Shown one piece after another: positions 56,253 to 64,000 of a stretch of 64,000 nt of DNA. Numbering within the stretch: the first letter of the stretch is position 1; each line of letters begins with the position of its first letter. Both the position numbers and the translations under genes were made by a program. The notes beneath the pieces were generated by a model. The model made no database searches, was not told the DNA's origin, and saw only the letters and a list, made by a program, of their open reading frames with translations. Source of the stretch: Paraprevotella xylaniphila YIT 11841 (GTDB lineage: Bacteria > Bacteroidota > Bacteroidia > Bacteroidales > Bacteroidaceae); NCBI RefSeq assembly GCF_000205165.1, contig NZ_GL883846.1, positions 17,752-81,751 on the forward strand. The letters run 5' to 3'.

Positions 56253-57344
56253 ATGAAGAATGGTAAGATATTGGTGGGGATAACCCACGGTGACATAAAC
56301 GGTGTGGGATACGAGGTTATCCTGAAGCTTTTCAGCGAACCGATGATGTTGGAGTTATGTATACCTATTATATATGGTTCGCCCAAAGTGGCCACTTATC
56401 ACCGCAAGGCGATGGAGCTGACGACAAACTTCGTCACGATACAAAAAGCGGACGAGGCCGTGGAGGGCAAGTTGAATTTGGTGGACTGTCTGGAAGAAGA
56501 GGTGAAAATCGATTTCGGACAGCCCTCTGCCGAGAGCGGCAAAGCGGCTTTGGCGGCTTTGGAAAGGGCTATGGTGGATTATCGCGAGAGACTGTTCGAT
56601 GTATTGGTGACGGCACCCATCAACAAGGCAACGATACAGGGAGATGGTTTCCACTTTCCCGGACATACGGAATATATACAGGAGCGCGTCGGCGAAGGCC
56701 GGGAGGCACTGATGATTTTGATGAATGACGTGCTTCGCGTGGCTTTGGTGACTACACATTTGCCGATTCGCGACGTGGCGCAGGCGATAACCAAGGAAGC
56801 CGTTATGCAAAAAATCCGTATCTTCCATGAGGCGTTGCGCAAGGATTTTAATGTATCGAACCCGCGTATCGCCGTATTGGCACTGAACCCCCATGCCGGC
56901 GACGGCGGCCTGTTGGGCACGGAAGAAAAGGATATTATCCGTCCGGCTCTCCTGGAGATGGAGAAGGATGGCGTTTTCTGTTTCGGCCCTTATGCGGCCG
57001 ACGGCTTTTTCGGAAACCGTACGTACGAGCATTTCGACGGCGTGTTGGCCATGTATCACGACCAGGGATTGGCACCGTTCAAGGCACTGTCCATGGCGGA
57101 CGGGGTGAATTATACGGCAGGACTGCCCATCGTCCGTACTTCTCCAGACCATGGTACGGCCTACGATATCGCCGGACAGGGAAAGGCCGACGAGTCATCC
57201 TTCCGCCAGGCGGTCTATGCGGCATTGGATGTGTACCGCAACCGTGCCCGTTACGAAGAAGCGTATGCCCATCCTTTGCGCAAGCAGTATCACGAGCGTC
57301 GTGACGACAGCGACAAACTCAAACTGAACGCTCCGGAAGAATAA
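56253..57344 (+). CDS. pdxA: 4-hydroxythreonine-4-phosphate dehydrogenase PdxA
   Basis: PdxA oxidises 4-phosphohydroxy-L-threonine with NAD(P) in pyridoxal 5'-phosphate synthesis. The 363-residue product has the expected order: GITHGDINGVGYEVI at the start, TAPINKATI, FPGHTEYIQ (metal His), ALNPHAGDGGLLGTEE (the second metal His in NPHAG), YHDQGLAPFKAL (third metal His) and the closing VRTSPDHGTAYDIAG. Its partner PdxJ is not in the window. It lies 16 bases after the DUF4837 gene and one base before the YbhN-like gene. Confidence 0.96.
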   Translation: MKNGKILVGITHGDINGVGYEVILKLFSEPMMLELCIPIIYGSPKVATYHRKAMELTTNFVTIQKADEAVEGKLNLVDCLEEEVKIDFGQPSAESGKAALAALERAMVDYRERLFDVLVTAPINKATIQGDGFHFPGHTEYIQERVGEGREALMILMNDVLRVALVTTHLPIRDVAQAITKEAVMQKIRIFHEALRKDFNVSNPRIAVLALNPHAGDGGLLGTEEKDIIRPALLEMEKDGVFCFGPYAADGFFGNRTYEHFDGVLAMYHDQGLAPFKALSMADGVNYTAGLPIVRTSPDHGTAYDIAGQGKADESSFRQAVYAALDVYRNRARYEEAYAHPLRKQYHERRDDSDKLKLNAPEE

Positions 57345-57345
57345 C

Positions 57346-58341
57346 ATGAAGCCTCTTTACCGTAACGTGTTTCTGGCCATCGGCGTGGTGGCCATCATTA
57401 TTATGCTCTGCACTTCGGACTTGTCCTATTCGGAATTATGGGACAACGTCCGTCGGGCGGGATACTGGTTTCCGGCTGTCATCCTCTTATGGGTCTTCCT
57501 TTATCTGGCCAACGCCTGGGCTTGGTCGGTCATCATCCACGACGGGGCGGCACCGAAAATTCCTTTCCTGAAGATTTATAAGTACACGGTCAGCGGTTAT
57601 GCGCTGAACTATGTCACTCCGGTGGGACTGCTCGGCGGCGAGCCTTACCGTATCATGGAGCTGACGCCCTACGTGGGGGCGGCCAAGGCAACATCCAGTG
57701 TGATTTTGTATGCCATGATGCACATCTTTTCCCATTTCTGTTTTTGGACTTTCTCCATTCTCCTTTATTTGTGGCTCTATGGACGGGAAATGTCGGCGGG
57801 GATGGCGGTATTCATGACCGTTTGTTCCGCCTTCTGCGCTGCGGGCATTTACTTCTTCCAGAAGGGATATAAAAACGGGTTAGCCATGAAAGCCTTGCGC
57901 TTGTTGGCCCATATACCCGGGTTGAAGTCCCGTCTGCGGCGGTTCATCGGCACGCGGGAAGAGTCCATACGGAAGGTGGACAGCCAGATAGCCGCCTTGC
58001 ATGCACAGCGTAAGTCCACGTTCTACCTGTCGTTGTTCATAGAGTTCGCCGTGCGGGTGGCCGGTTGTCTTGAAATCCAGTTCATCTTGCTGATACTGAC
58101 CGATCATGTTTCTTTTTGGGATTGCGTGCTGATACAGGCTTTCACGTCGCTTTTTGCCAATTTGTTTTTCTTTATTCCGATGGGTATGGGAGCGCGTGAA
58201 GGCGGTTTTGCCTTAGCCGTGGGCGGACTTTCCCTGGCCGGAGCCTACGGTGTTTACACCGGTTTGATTGTCCGTCTGCGCGAACTGGTGTGGACAGCCG
58301 TCGGTTTGCTGTTGATCAAACTGGGCAATAAGCCTGCTTAG
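57346..58341 (+). CDS. YbhN/UPF0104-type membrane protein (LPG synthase TM-like)
   Basis: The 331-residue product has about eight membrane spans and matches the lysylphosphatidylglycerol-synthase TM region family, which has flippase-like or lipid-modifying members: YTVSGYALNYVTPVGLLGGEPYRI near residue 85 is the key block, followed by SSVILYAMMHIFSHF and a C-terminal FFIPMGMGAREGGFALAVGGL. No soluble aminoacyl-transfer domain is attached. It follows pdxA with one base between them, so it is co-translated with it. The actual lipid substrate is unknown. Confidence 0.88.
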   Translation: MKPLYRNVFLAIGVVAIIIMLCTSDLSYSELWDNVRRAGYWFPAVILLWVFLYLANAWAWSVIIHDGAAPKIPFLKIYKYTVSGYALNYVTPVGLLGGEPYRIMELTPYVGAAKATSSVILYAMMHIFSHFCFWTFSILLYLWLYGREMSAGMAVFMTVCSAFCAAGIYFFQKGYKNGLAMKALRLLAHIPGLKSRLRRFIGTREESIRKVDSQIAALHAQRKSTFYLSLFIEFAVRVAGCLEIQFILLILTDHVSFWDCVLIQAFTSLFANLFFFIPMGMGAREGGFALAVGGLSLAGAYGVYTGLIVRLRELVWTAVGLLLIKLGNKPA

Positions 58342-58367
58342 TTTTTCTTAAATTAATGCGGTTAAAG

Positions 58368-58399
58368 TTGTGTCCCACGGGATTTTTTATGTAATTTTG
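58368..58399 (+). promoter_or_regulatory. Promoter of the sigma-54 activator-lptE-secG operon
   Basis: TTG (58368-58370) and TAATTTTG (58392-58399) are spaced by 21 bases, 27 bases before the ATG at 58426. Confidence 0.65.
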
Positions 58400-58425
58400 T
58401 CGACAATCGCATTTTGGGAGAAGAT

Positions 58426-59652
58426 ATGAATACATCCGACGTTCAGGCACAGAAAAGAAGATATGGTATCGTGGGCAACTCGGAAGGGTTGAACCATGCA
58501 GTGGACATTGCTTTGCAGGTGGCCAAGACGGACTTATCCGTATTGATCACCGGAGAGAGCGGTGTGGGAAAGGAAATCATTCCCCGTATTATCCACGACA
58601 ACAGCCTGAGGAAGACGAAGAAATACTTTGCCGTGAATTGCGGTTCCATTCCAGAAGGGACGATAGATTCCGAACTGTTCGGTCATGAGAAAGGGGCTTT
58701 TACCGGGGCGATAGGAGAGCGTGAAGGCTATTTCGGGGCGGCCAACGGAGGTACGCTGTTTCTTGACGAGGTTGGAGAGCTGCCTTTGGCCACGCAGGCG
58801 CGTTTGTTGCGTGTGTTGGAGACGGGGGAATACATCCGGGTCGGTTCGAGCGACGTGCGTAAGACCGACGTGCGCATCGTGGCGGCTACCAATGTCAACA
58901 TGGCGCAGGCCATCCGCGACGGCCGTTTCCGCGAAGACCTGTTCTACCGCCTGAACACGATTCCCGTCAAGATGCCGGCTCTTCGCGAACGGGGGGACGA
59001 TGTGGTGCTGCTTTTCAAGAAGTTTGCGATGGACACGGCGGAAAAGTATAATATGCCGGATCCTGTGGAGCTGACGGAAGCCGCCCAGGAAAGGCTGAAA
59101 AGATATTCATGGCCGGGGAACGTCCGCCAACTGAAGAACGTGACGGAACAGATTTCCATCCTCTCCCCGGAGCGGATTATCACTCCTGAAATCTTGTCCG
59201 GGTATATCCCCGAAGATCCGGTGACGCATGACATCGTACCGTTGAACAAACGGAATGAAGGCCACAGTTTTGAAAACGAACGCGAACTGTTGTACAAGAT
59301 ACTTTTCGATTTGCGCAACGACGTGACGGAGCTGAAAAAGTTGGTGCACGGGCAGCGGGTGGAGCGTGAGCACTCTTCCGCCCCACAGGTTGTCGAGCGT
59401 CCTATTACTTATTATCAGCCGGATGTCACTTATCCGGTGGCTCATGCGGCCAAAGGGGCGGATGAGTTTCAGACTCCGGAAGAATATGTGGAAGAGACCG
59501 TGTCTTTGAACGACGTGGAACGTCAGGTGATAGTGAGGGCTTTGGAGAAGAACCGGGGCAAGCGTCGCAAGGCTGCCCAGGAACTGAACATCTCCGAAAG
59601 GACGCTTTATCGTAAAATAAAGGAATATGGTTTGGATAAAGAGGATATTTAA
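58426..59652 (+). CDS. Sigma-54-dependent transcriptional activator without receiver domain
   Basis: The 408-residue product starts at the ATG at 58426. A very short N-terminal lead is followed by the AAA+ domain: Walker A GESGVGKE near residue 44, the sigma-54 contact loop GAFTGA, Walker B GGTLFLDEVGEL, and an arginine-finger region (GRFREDLFYRLNTIPV). A linker of about 110 residues leads to a Fis-type helix-turn-helix at the end (LEKNRGKRRKAAQELNISERT). There is no phospho-receiver or GAF sensor, so control must come from a partner, from level, or from the linker. It is the first gene of an operon with lptE, a TPR-like gene and secG. Confidence 0.93.
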   Translation: MNTSDVQAQKRRYGIVGNSEGLNHAVDIALQVAKTDLSVLITGESGVGKEIIPRIIHDNSLRKTKKYFAVNCGSIPEGTIDSELFGHEKGAFTGAIGEREGYFGAANGGTLFLDEVGELPLATQARLLRVLETGEYIRVGSSDVRKTDVRIVAATNVNMAQAIRDGRFREDLFYRLNTIPVKMPALRERGDDVVLLFKKFAMDTAEKYNMPDPVELTEAAQERLKRYSWPGNVRQLKNVTEQISILSPERIITPEILSGYIPEDPVTHDIVPLNKRNEGHSFENERELLYKILFDLRNDVTELKKLVHGQRVEREHSSAPQVVERPITYYQPDVTYPVAHAAKGADEFQTPEEYVEETVSLNDVERQVIVRALEKNRGKRRKAAQELNISERTLYRKIKEYGLDKEDI

Positions 59653-60154
59653 AAGTAAGGTGGTCGGGCTGTTGTCTTGTGTCTTTTTGTTGGCGGCTTG
59701 TTCTATTTCCTATAAATTCAACGGGGCATCCATCGACTATACGAAAACCAAGACGATACAGATTTCACCTTTCCCCATCCGCTCTGCATACGTATGGGCG
59801 CCCATGCAGTCTATTTTCAGCAACCAGTTGACCGACGTCTTTGCCCGCCAGACCAAGTTGAGGCAGGTGAACCGTAACGGGGATTTGCAGCTTTCGGGCG
59901 AGATTGTGGAATACAGCCAGTTCAACAAGGCCGTGTCTGCCGACGGGTTTTCGTCGCAGGTGCAGTTGAAGATGACAGTGAATGTCCGTTTTGTGAATAA
60001 TGCCAACCATGATGAAGACTTCGAACAGAAGTTCAGTGCCACCTCCCAGTATGACTCTTCGCAACAGTTGACCGCTGTACAAGAGGAACTGGTGACCCAG
60101 ATGGTGAAGGATATTGTGGACCAGATATTTAATGCAACCGTAGCGAATTGGTAA
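59627..60154 (+). CDS. lptE: LPS assembly lipoprotein LptE-like
   Basis: The 175-residue lipoprotein has the lipobox LAAC at about residues 22-25 and the Bacteroidetes LptE pattern: SISYKFNGASIDYTKTKTIQIS, an APMQSIFSNQLTDVFARQTKL helix, then the beta pair LQLSGEIVEYSQFN and VQLKMTVNVRFVN. LptE plugs the LptD barrel in the outer membrane and helps place lipopolysaccharide on the surface. Its start overlaps the activator gene by 26 bases, which implies coupled translation. Confidence 0.9.
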   Translation: MVWIKRIFKSKVVGLLSCVFLLAACSISYKFNGASIDYTKTKTIQISPFPIRSAYVWAPMQSIFSNQLTDVFARQTKLRQVNRNGDLQLSGEIVEYSQFNKAVSADGFSSQVQLKMTVNVRFVNNANHDEDFEQKFSATSQYDSSQQLTAVQEELVTQMVKDIVDQIFNATVANW

Positions 60155-60158
60155 GGAT

Positions 60159-60905
60159 ATGGATTTGAACTTGTCGGATTATATCAAGCATCCGGAGAAA
60201 CTGGATAAGGAGACGTTGCCCCGCCTGGAGAAGTTGGTCAGCGACTATCCTTATTTCCAACCGGCCCGTCTGCTCTATTTGCGTAATCTGTACCTCTTGC
60301 ACGATGCGGCTTTCGACCGGGAGCTTCGTCGCGCCGCCTTTTTCCTGCCCGACCGTAAAGCCCTGTTCCGTTTGATAGAAGGCGTAAACTATCGGTTCGA
60401 ACCCGTCAAGAAGTATCAGACGAAAGCAGAGAAGGCGGGAGAGGTGGAAGAGGACCGCACTTATTCGCTCATAGACAATTTTCTGGCCAACTTGCCGGAG
60501 GAGAAGCCCCACCGCCCGAAGCCGGTGGATGCTTCCACAGACTATATGGCATACCTGATGCAGAGTGAAGACGCTCCCGACACGATTACGGCAGTGCCCC
60601 GCATGCAGCATCAGGAACTGATAGACGAATTTATCGGGCAAGGGGATAAACGCATCGTACTGAAGCAGGATGCCGACAGCGAGTTGCAGACTCCTGCTCT
60701 TCCTGCCGAGGGCGAAAACGAGGAGGATGAGGACTATTTTACCGAAACATTGGCTAAAATTTATATAAAACAAGGCCGATATACCAAAGCGATGGAAATT
60801 ATAAGGCGGTTAAGTTTGAAATATCCAAAAAAAAACCGTTACTTTGCAGACCAGATTCGTTTCTTGGAGAAATTGATAATAAATAATAAAAATAAAAAAT
60901 CGTAA
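60159..60905 (+). CDS. Conserved TPR-like hypothetical protein
   Basis: The 248-residue soluble product has a helical N-terminal part (IKHPEKLDKETLPRLEKLVSDYPYFQPARLLYLRNLYLL), a charged middle rich in Glu, Asp and Pro, and one C-terminal helical pair typical of a tetratricopeptide repeat (FTETLAKIYIKQGRYTKAMEIIRRLSLKYPKKNRYFADQI). It has no signal peptide. Its place between lptE and secG is conserved in related genomes as far as I know. A chaperone or scaffold role near export is possible but not shown. The gene starts 4 bases after lptE and ends 2 bases before secG. Confidence 0.8.
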   Translation: MDLNLSDYIKHPEKLDKETLPRLEKLVSDYPYFQPARLLYLRNLYLLHDAAFDRELRRAAFFLPDRKALFRLIEGVNYRFEPVKKYQTKAEKAGEVEEDRTYSLIDNFLANLPEEKPHRPKPVDASTDYMAYLMQSEDAPDTITAVPRMQHQELIDEFIGQGDKRIVLKQDADSELQTPALPAEGENEEDEDYFTETLAKIYIKQGRYTKAMEIIRRLSLKYPKKNRYFADQIRFLEKLIINNKNKKS

Positions 60906-60907
60906 AC

Positions 60908-61279
60908 ATGTACACAGTATTGGTTGTTCTCATCGTCATTCTTGCCATTCTGATGTGTCTGGTTGTACTCATCCAGGAGTCCAAAGGTGGAGGTCTCGCT
61001 TCTAGCTTCTCCGCTTCCAATCAGATTATGGGTGTGCGCAAGACGACGGATGTGATTGAAAAACTGACTTGGGGATTGGCGGCTGCCATGGTCGTATTGA
61101 GCGTGGTTTCGGTATTCTTTATTCCCAAAGTGGCTACGGAAGAGTCTGCCATGATGAAGGCGGCCACCGAGCAAAAGGCCGTAAATTCCAACAATTTGCC
61201 GGGATTCGGTGCTAGCCAACCGCAGCAACAGGCTGCTCCGGCCGGGCAAGCTCCGGCACAGCAGGCACCCGCGCAGTAA
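60908..61279 (+). CDS. secG: Preprotein translocase subunit SecG
   Basis: The 123-residue product is a small partner of SecYE. Two membrane spans (TVLVVLIVILAILMCLVVLIQ and LAAAMVVLSVVSVFFI) flank the conserved cytoplasmic loop ESKGGGLASSFS. A Gln/Ala/Pro-rich tail of about 40 residues, longer than in E. coli, is usual in this phylum. It is the last gene of the operon starting with the sigma-54 activator. It works with SecA, encoded at the other end of the window. Confidence 0.95.
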   Translation: MYTVLVVLIVILAILMCLVVLIQESKGGGLASSFSASNQIMGVRKTTDVIEKLTWGLAAAMVVLSVVSVFFIPKVATEESAMMKAATEQKAVNSNNLPGFGASQPQQQAAPAGQAPAQQAPAQ

Positions 61280-61593
61280 GCGGAACTGCCGGTCTTGGGT
61301 GACAGAAGGGCGAAACCCTTCTCTGGGAATTATTATTAGACAAAAGGACATAAGGTGCAACTTGTCAAATCCCGTTTGTGGAAGTCGGCATTCACCTTGT
61401 GTCCTTTTGTTCTTTTGTCTGAAAGCTCCTACCCCTACCCAGAAGTTTCACAAAACCATTCTTCAGTTTATAATATGTTGTATTATAGTGTCTTATGACA
61501 GATTCTGAAGGATGAAGGATGGTTTTATAAAACCCTTTGGAGGGAAGTGAAGAGTACTTATATCCATGATTTTTAAAAAAAATGTCGAGAAAA
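61280..61593 (+). other. Gap after secG with two hairpins
   Basis: No gene is seen. AGAAGGG/CCCTTCT (61304-61322) is a short hairpin 25 bases after secG. A longer one has an 18-base stem, 61340-61357 (starts ACAAAAGGACA) against 61393-61410 (ends GTCCTTTTGT), with one G-T pair and a 35-base loop, followed by TCTTTTGTCT. The second probably terminates the secG operon. The remainder, 61411-61593, is A+T-rich and featureless. Confidence 0.6.
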
Positions 61594-61625
61594 TTTGTTT
61601 GTTTTGTTTATAAATTCTATATTTG
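61594..61625 (+). promoter_or_regulatory. Promoter of the fimbria-type operon leader
   Basis: TTTG (61594-61597) and TATATTTG (61618-61625) are spaced by 20 bases, a full consensus. The first cell-envelope gene starts at 61990, so the leader would be about 360 bases. A weaker AATATTTG at 61814-61821 just before the AC tract could be a second start. Confidence 0.7.
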
Positions 61626-61648
61626 TCACGTAATATTATCCAAATGCG

Positions 61649-61864
<216 letters not shown>

Positions 61865-61938
61865 ATCATGTAATATCTTTTTGTATTTTGTCGATAAACC
61901 CCGCTATGTTTGGCCATGTCGGGCATTTGGTATATTGT

Positions 61939-61958
61939 CCGCTTTCAGATGAAAGCGG
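61939..61958 (+). promoter_or_regulatory. Leader hairpin before the DUF3575 gene
   Basis: CCGCTTTC (61939-61946) pairs with GAAAGCGG (61951-61958) around an AGAT loop, followed by GCCTTTACG, 31 bases before the ATG. It may shape translation or act as an attenuator. It lacks a proper T-run. Confidence 0.4.
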
Positions 61959-61989
61959 GCCTTTACGTATATTCTATAAACTGAAAACC

Positions 61990-62568
61990 ATGATGAAGAG
62001 CAAACGACTTGTTTTATGTTTGCTGGGGCTGTGCAGTTGGTTCGTCGCTGTTCAAGCACAGACCGTAGCGTTAAAAACGGATGTGGTGAACTGGGCTACA
62101 GCTTCGTTGAATTTGGAACCCGAAGTGAAAGTGGGGCGCAAGTCCACCATGGCTTTGGGGCTTTCGTGGAATCCCTGGACGTTTTCCGACAACAAGAAAT
62201 GGCGTCACCTACGGGTGCAGCCGGAGTACCGTTATTGGATATGCCGTCCGTTCGGTGGGCACTTCTTAGGGCTTCACGCTTCTTACACGCGGTTTAACGC
62301 CGGAGGGGTGAACCTGCCTTTCAGCCTGTTGCCCAAGTTGGAAGATGAGCGCATGCAGGGTAATGAGTGGGCTGTGGGTCTGGGTTACGGCTACCATTGG
62401 ATCCTGAGCCGCCATTGGAGTTTGGAGGCCGAGTTGGGGTTGGGCTATTCTTTCGCAGACTTCAGTGCCTATGAGTGCCGCAAGTGTGGCGACAAGTTGG
62501 AAGAGCGCACTACCCACCGCTTCGTGCCCACCAAGTTGTCCGTGTCTTTTATTTATGTGTTCAAGTAA
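61990..62568 (+). CDS. DUF3575 outer-membrane protein (fimbria-type operon)
   Basis: The 192-residue product starts at 61990 (a second ATG follows at once). The signal peptide is KRLVLCLLGLCSWFVAVQAQ. The mature part is an eight-strand-like barrel with the DUF3575 blocks VALKTDVVNWATASLNLEPEV, SWNPWTFSDNKKWRHLRVQ, PEYRYWICRPFGGHFLGLHA and AVGLGYGYHWILSRHWSLE. The open frame extends upstream through the AC tract, but that part has no sensible sequence. DUF3575 genes often precede DUF3868 and fimbrillin (FimA/Mfa1-type) genes, as here for the first two. Confidence 0.88.
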   Translation: MMKSKRLVLCLLGLCSWFVAVQAQTVALKTDVVNWATASLNLEPEVKVGRKSTMALGLSWNPWTFSDNKKWRHLRVQPEYRYWICRPFGGHFLGLHASYTRFNAGGVNLPFSLLPKLEDERMQGNEWAVGLGYGYHWILSRHWSLEAELGLGYSFADFSAYECRKCGDKLEERTTHRFVPTKLSVSFIYVFK

Positions 62569-62582
62569 ATCAGACCGAAAAG

Positions 62583-63917
62583 ATGAAGATAATCAATGAT
62601 ATACAAGCGTGGATGGGAGCAGCGGCCTTGTGCCTGTCTTCCTGTCCGTTGTTGGCCCAACAGGTGGTGCCGACGGGCGAACCTGTGTTGTCGTGGCAGG
62701 ACAGCACGCAACTCAAAGTGGCCTTTTCCGTGGCTGCCGGCGATGTGGAAATTACCTCCGACGACCGTCTCATCCTTACGCCGCGCCTTACCACGAAGGC
62801 GGGCGACACGTTGGCGCTGCCTCCTGTGGAACTGGCCGGGCGGCGCAACCGCCGTTACTTCGACCGCCGTGCGGCTTTGCACGGTGAAGAACGTGCCGTC
62901 GTGGCAGCTGCCGCCGATACCCTATATTATAATAAGGTGGTAGAGGCGGAGCCGTGGATGCGTGCGTCGGAGCTTTCGCTTACGGTGGATTGCGAGTTCG
63001 AGGACTGCTGTGACGTGCGGCCGTTGGCTGCGCTCGATTTGGGTGCTACGTGTTGGTTCACGCCGAAACCCAAGGCTGTCGTGCCAGTGCTGAGCGTGGC
63101 TGAACAGATTGCCGTGCGCGAACCCGTGCTGAAGCCCGTCAGCGAATACAAGCCCTATACGCGCGACATCCCTTTGCGCAAAATGAAAGATGCGCTTTAC
63201 GTGCATTTCCCCGTGGGAAAGTGGGACTTGCGCGAAGACTTCCGCGACAACGAGGCCACGTTGGCGCGTATCGTGGACATGATGCGGCGCGTGAAGGACG
63301 ACAAGACCTCATCCATCGTGAAGGTGGTGATTGTGGGCTTGGCATCCATCGAAGGCTCCGTGGCTTTCAACGAGCATCTGGCCGGGCGGCGTGCCGAAGT
63401 CCTGAAAGACTACCTTGATGCCCGGGTGGACATGCCCGACAGTGTGTATGAGGTGGTGGGTGCAGGGGAGGCATGGGCCGACTTGCGCGATGTCATCGCC
63501 GAGAGCGACCTGGACGAGCGGCAGGAGCTGTTGCAAATCATCGACCACACGCCGGATGCCAACCTGCGCGAGCAGCGTATCCGCAGGCTCAATGGCGGGC
63601 GGCCTTACCAATACCTGAAGCAGTCGGTCTTTGCCGACCAACGTAATTCGGGGTATATCCGTGCTTACTATGAGGCTGTGCCGGACGAGGCAGCCGAAGC
63701 TATCAACCGGGCCGTGGCTTTGGTGCGCGGGGGGCGCGATGCCGAGGCGGCTGCCCTGCTCGAACCGTTGGACGACGAACGCAAGTGGAACACGTTGGGT
63801 GTGGCCTACTTCAAGACGGGGCGGCGTAAGGAGGCCATCGTATGCTTCGAGCGTGCCGTGAAGGCGGGCGACAGCGAGGCTGCGGGCAACCTGAAGGGCG
63901 TACAGGCCGTGGAATGA
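62583..63917 (+). CDS. DUF3868 and OmpA-like domain protein (fimbria-type operon)
   Basis: The 444-residue product starts at 62583, 14 bases after DUF3575. The signal peptide ends CPLLAQQ. Residues about 25-110 match the DUF3868 beta domain (AFSVAAGDVEITSDDRLILT, LPPVELAGRRNRRYF). A linker follows. Residues about 190-330 form an OmpA-like domain (VVIVGLASIEGSVAFNEHLAG, RRAEVLKDYL) that may hold peptidoglycan. The end is a TPR-like helical pair (WNTLGVAYFKTGRRKEAIVCFERAV). Such proteins anchor fimbriae in Bacteroidales. The fimbrillin genes are expected just past the window, since only 83 A+T-rich bases remain. Confidence 0.85.
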   Translation: MKIINDIQAWMGAAALCLSSCPLLAQQVVPTGEPVLSWQDSTQLKVAFSVAAGDVEITSDDRLILTPRLTTKAGDTLALPPVELAGRRNRRYFDRRAALHGEERAVVAAAADTLYYNKVVEAEPWMRASELSLTVDCEFEDCCDVRPLAALDLGATCWFTPKPKAVVPVLSVAEQIAVREPVLKPVSEYKPYTRDIPLRKMKDALYVHFPVGKWDLREDFRDNEATLARIVDMMRRVKDDKTSSIVKVVIVGLASIEGSVAFNEHLAGRRAEVLKDYLDARVDMPDSVYEVVGAGEAWADLRDVIAESDLDERQELLQIIDHTPDANLREQRIRRLNGGRPYQYLKQSVFADQRNSGYIRAYYEAVPDEAAEAINRAVALVRGGRDAEAAALLEPLDDERKWNTLGVAYFKTGRRKEAIVCFERAVKAGDSEAAGNLKGVQAVE

Positions 63918-64000
63918 CGGAATTTATGAGATTTTCTAATTATAGAGTTTATTAATTGTTTTATTCATTCAGAGCCTGTTTAAATTTTATTCAATAACAT

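Overview
The window reads as a chromosomal segment of a Bacteroidales bacterium, of the Bacteroides, Parabacteroides, Tannerella or Barnesiella type. The evidence is a long SecA with a SEC-C tail, a ThrE exporter split over two genes, DUF4105, DUF4837, DUF3575 and DUF3868 proteins, many lipoproteins, and a genus-typical promoter. Again and again a -7 box TAnnTTTGC, often with a TTG/TTTG box 19-21 bases upstream, lies just before a gene. These promoters were used to shorten several start sites. No rRNA, tRNA, insertion sequence, phage or CRISPR array was seen.

Layout. 1-5.9 kb: end of a DUF4105 membrane protein, a catalytically degenerate alkaline-phosphatase-fold protein, secA. 6.0-8.9 kb: a TetR regulator divergent from a three-gene cell-envelope operon, with a palindrome between them. 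9.1-15.4 kb: a small acidic protein, an 800-base gene-poor stretch, the membrane pyrophosphatase hppA, valS. 15.5-21.5 kb: accessory-looking, A+T-richer DNA with two tandem duplicate lipoproteins, a papain-like cysteine protease, a voltage-gated-type K+ channel, a frameshifted JAMM/JAB lipoprotein gene and two paralogous secreted proteins. 21.5-31.3 kb: an RND efflux pair in which permease and outer membrane factor are one polypeptide, a MATE pump, a LysR regulator, and a split ThrE exporter preceded by an unlisted 54-residue protein. 31.3-46 kb: mazG, a nucleoside-hydrolase-like lipoprotein, an SLC13-type carrier, an ECF sigma operon, an L,D-transpeptidase, rnz, rpsA, pfkA, a beta-helix protein and a DUF418 protein. 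46-48 kb: an intergenic region with a candidate invertible promoter and two candidate small RNAs around a lone lipoprotein gene. 47.9-54 kb: a MurNAc-salvage-like operon (kinase, MFS carrier and a glycosyltransferase/DUF4922/SpoIID fusion). 54-61.3 kb: rlmN-DUF4837-pdxA-YbhN-like, then sigma-54 activator-lptE-TPR-secG. 61.6-64 kb: the start of a fimbria-type operon (DUF3575, DUF3868/OmpA) behind a long leader holding a (AC)16 tract.

The most notable signal is at 46543-46721: a perfect 25-base inverted repeat enclosing 129 bases that carry one consensus promoter. As read here, the promoter points away from the lipoprotein gene at 46759 and towards an intrinsic terminator, as expected for the OFF state of a phase-variable promoter switch. 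A second candidate for phase variation is the (AC)16 tract before the fimbria-type genes. Other points of interest are the transporter fusion with an internal lipobox, the peptidoglycan-linked triple fusion, the protease with duplicated lipoproteins, and a dispersed intergenic repeat with the core AAAATCGTTTGGCGC.

All functional calls rest on reading motifs and context by eye. No database search, fold prediction or composition calculation was run.
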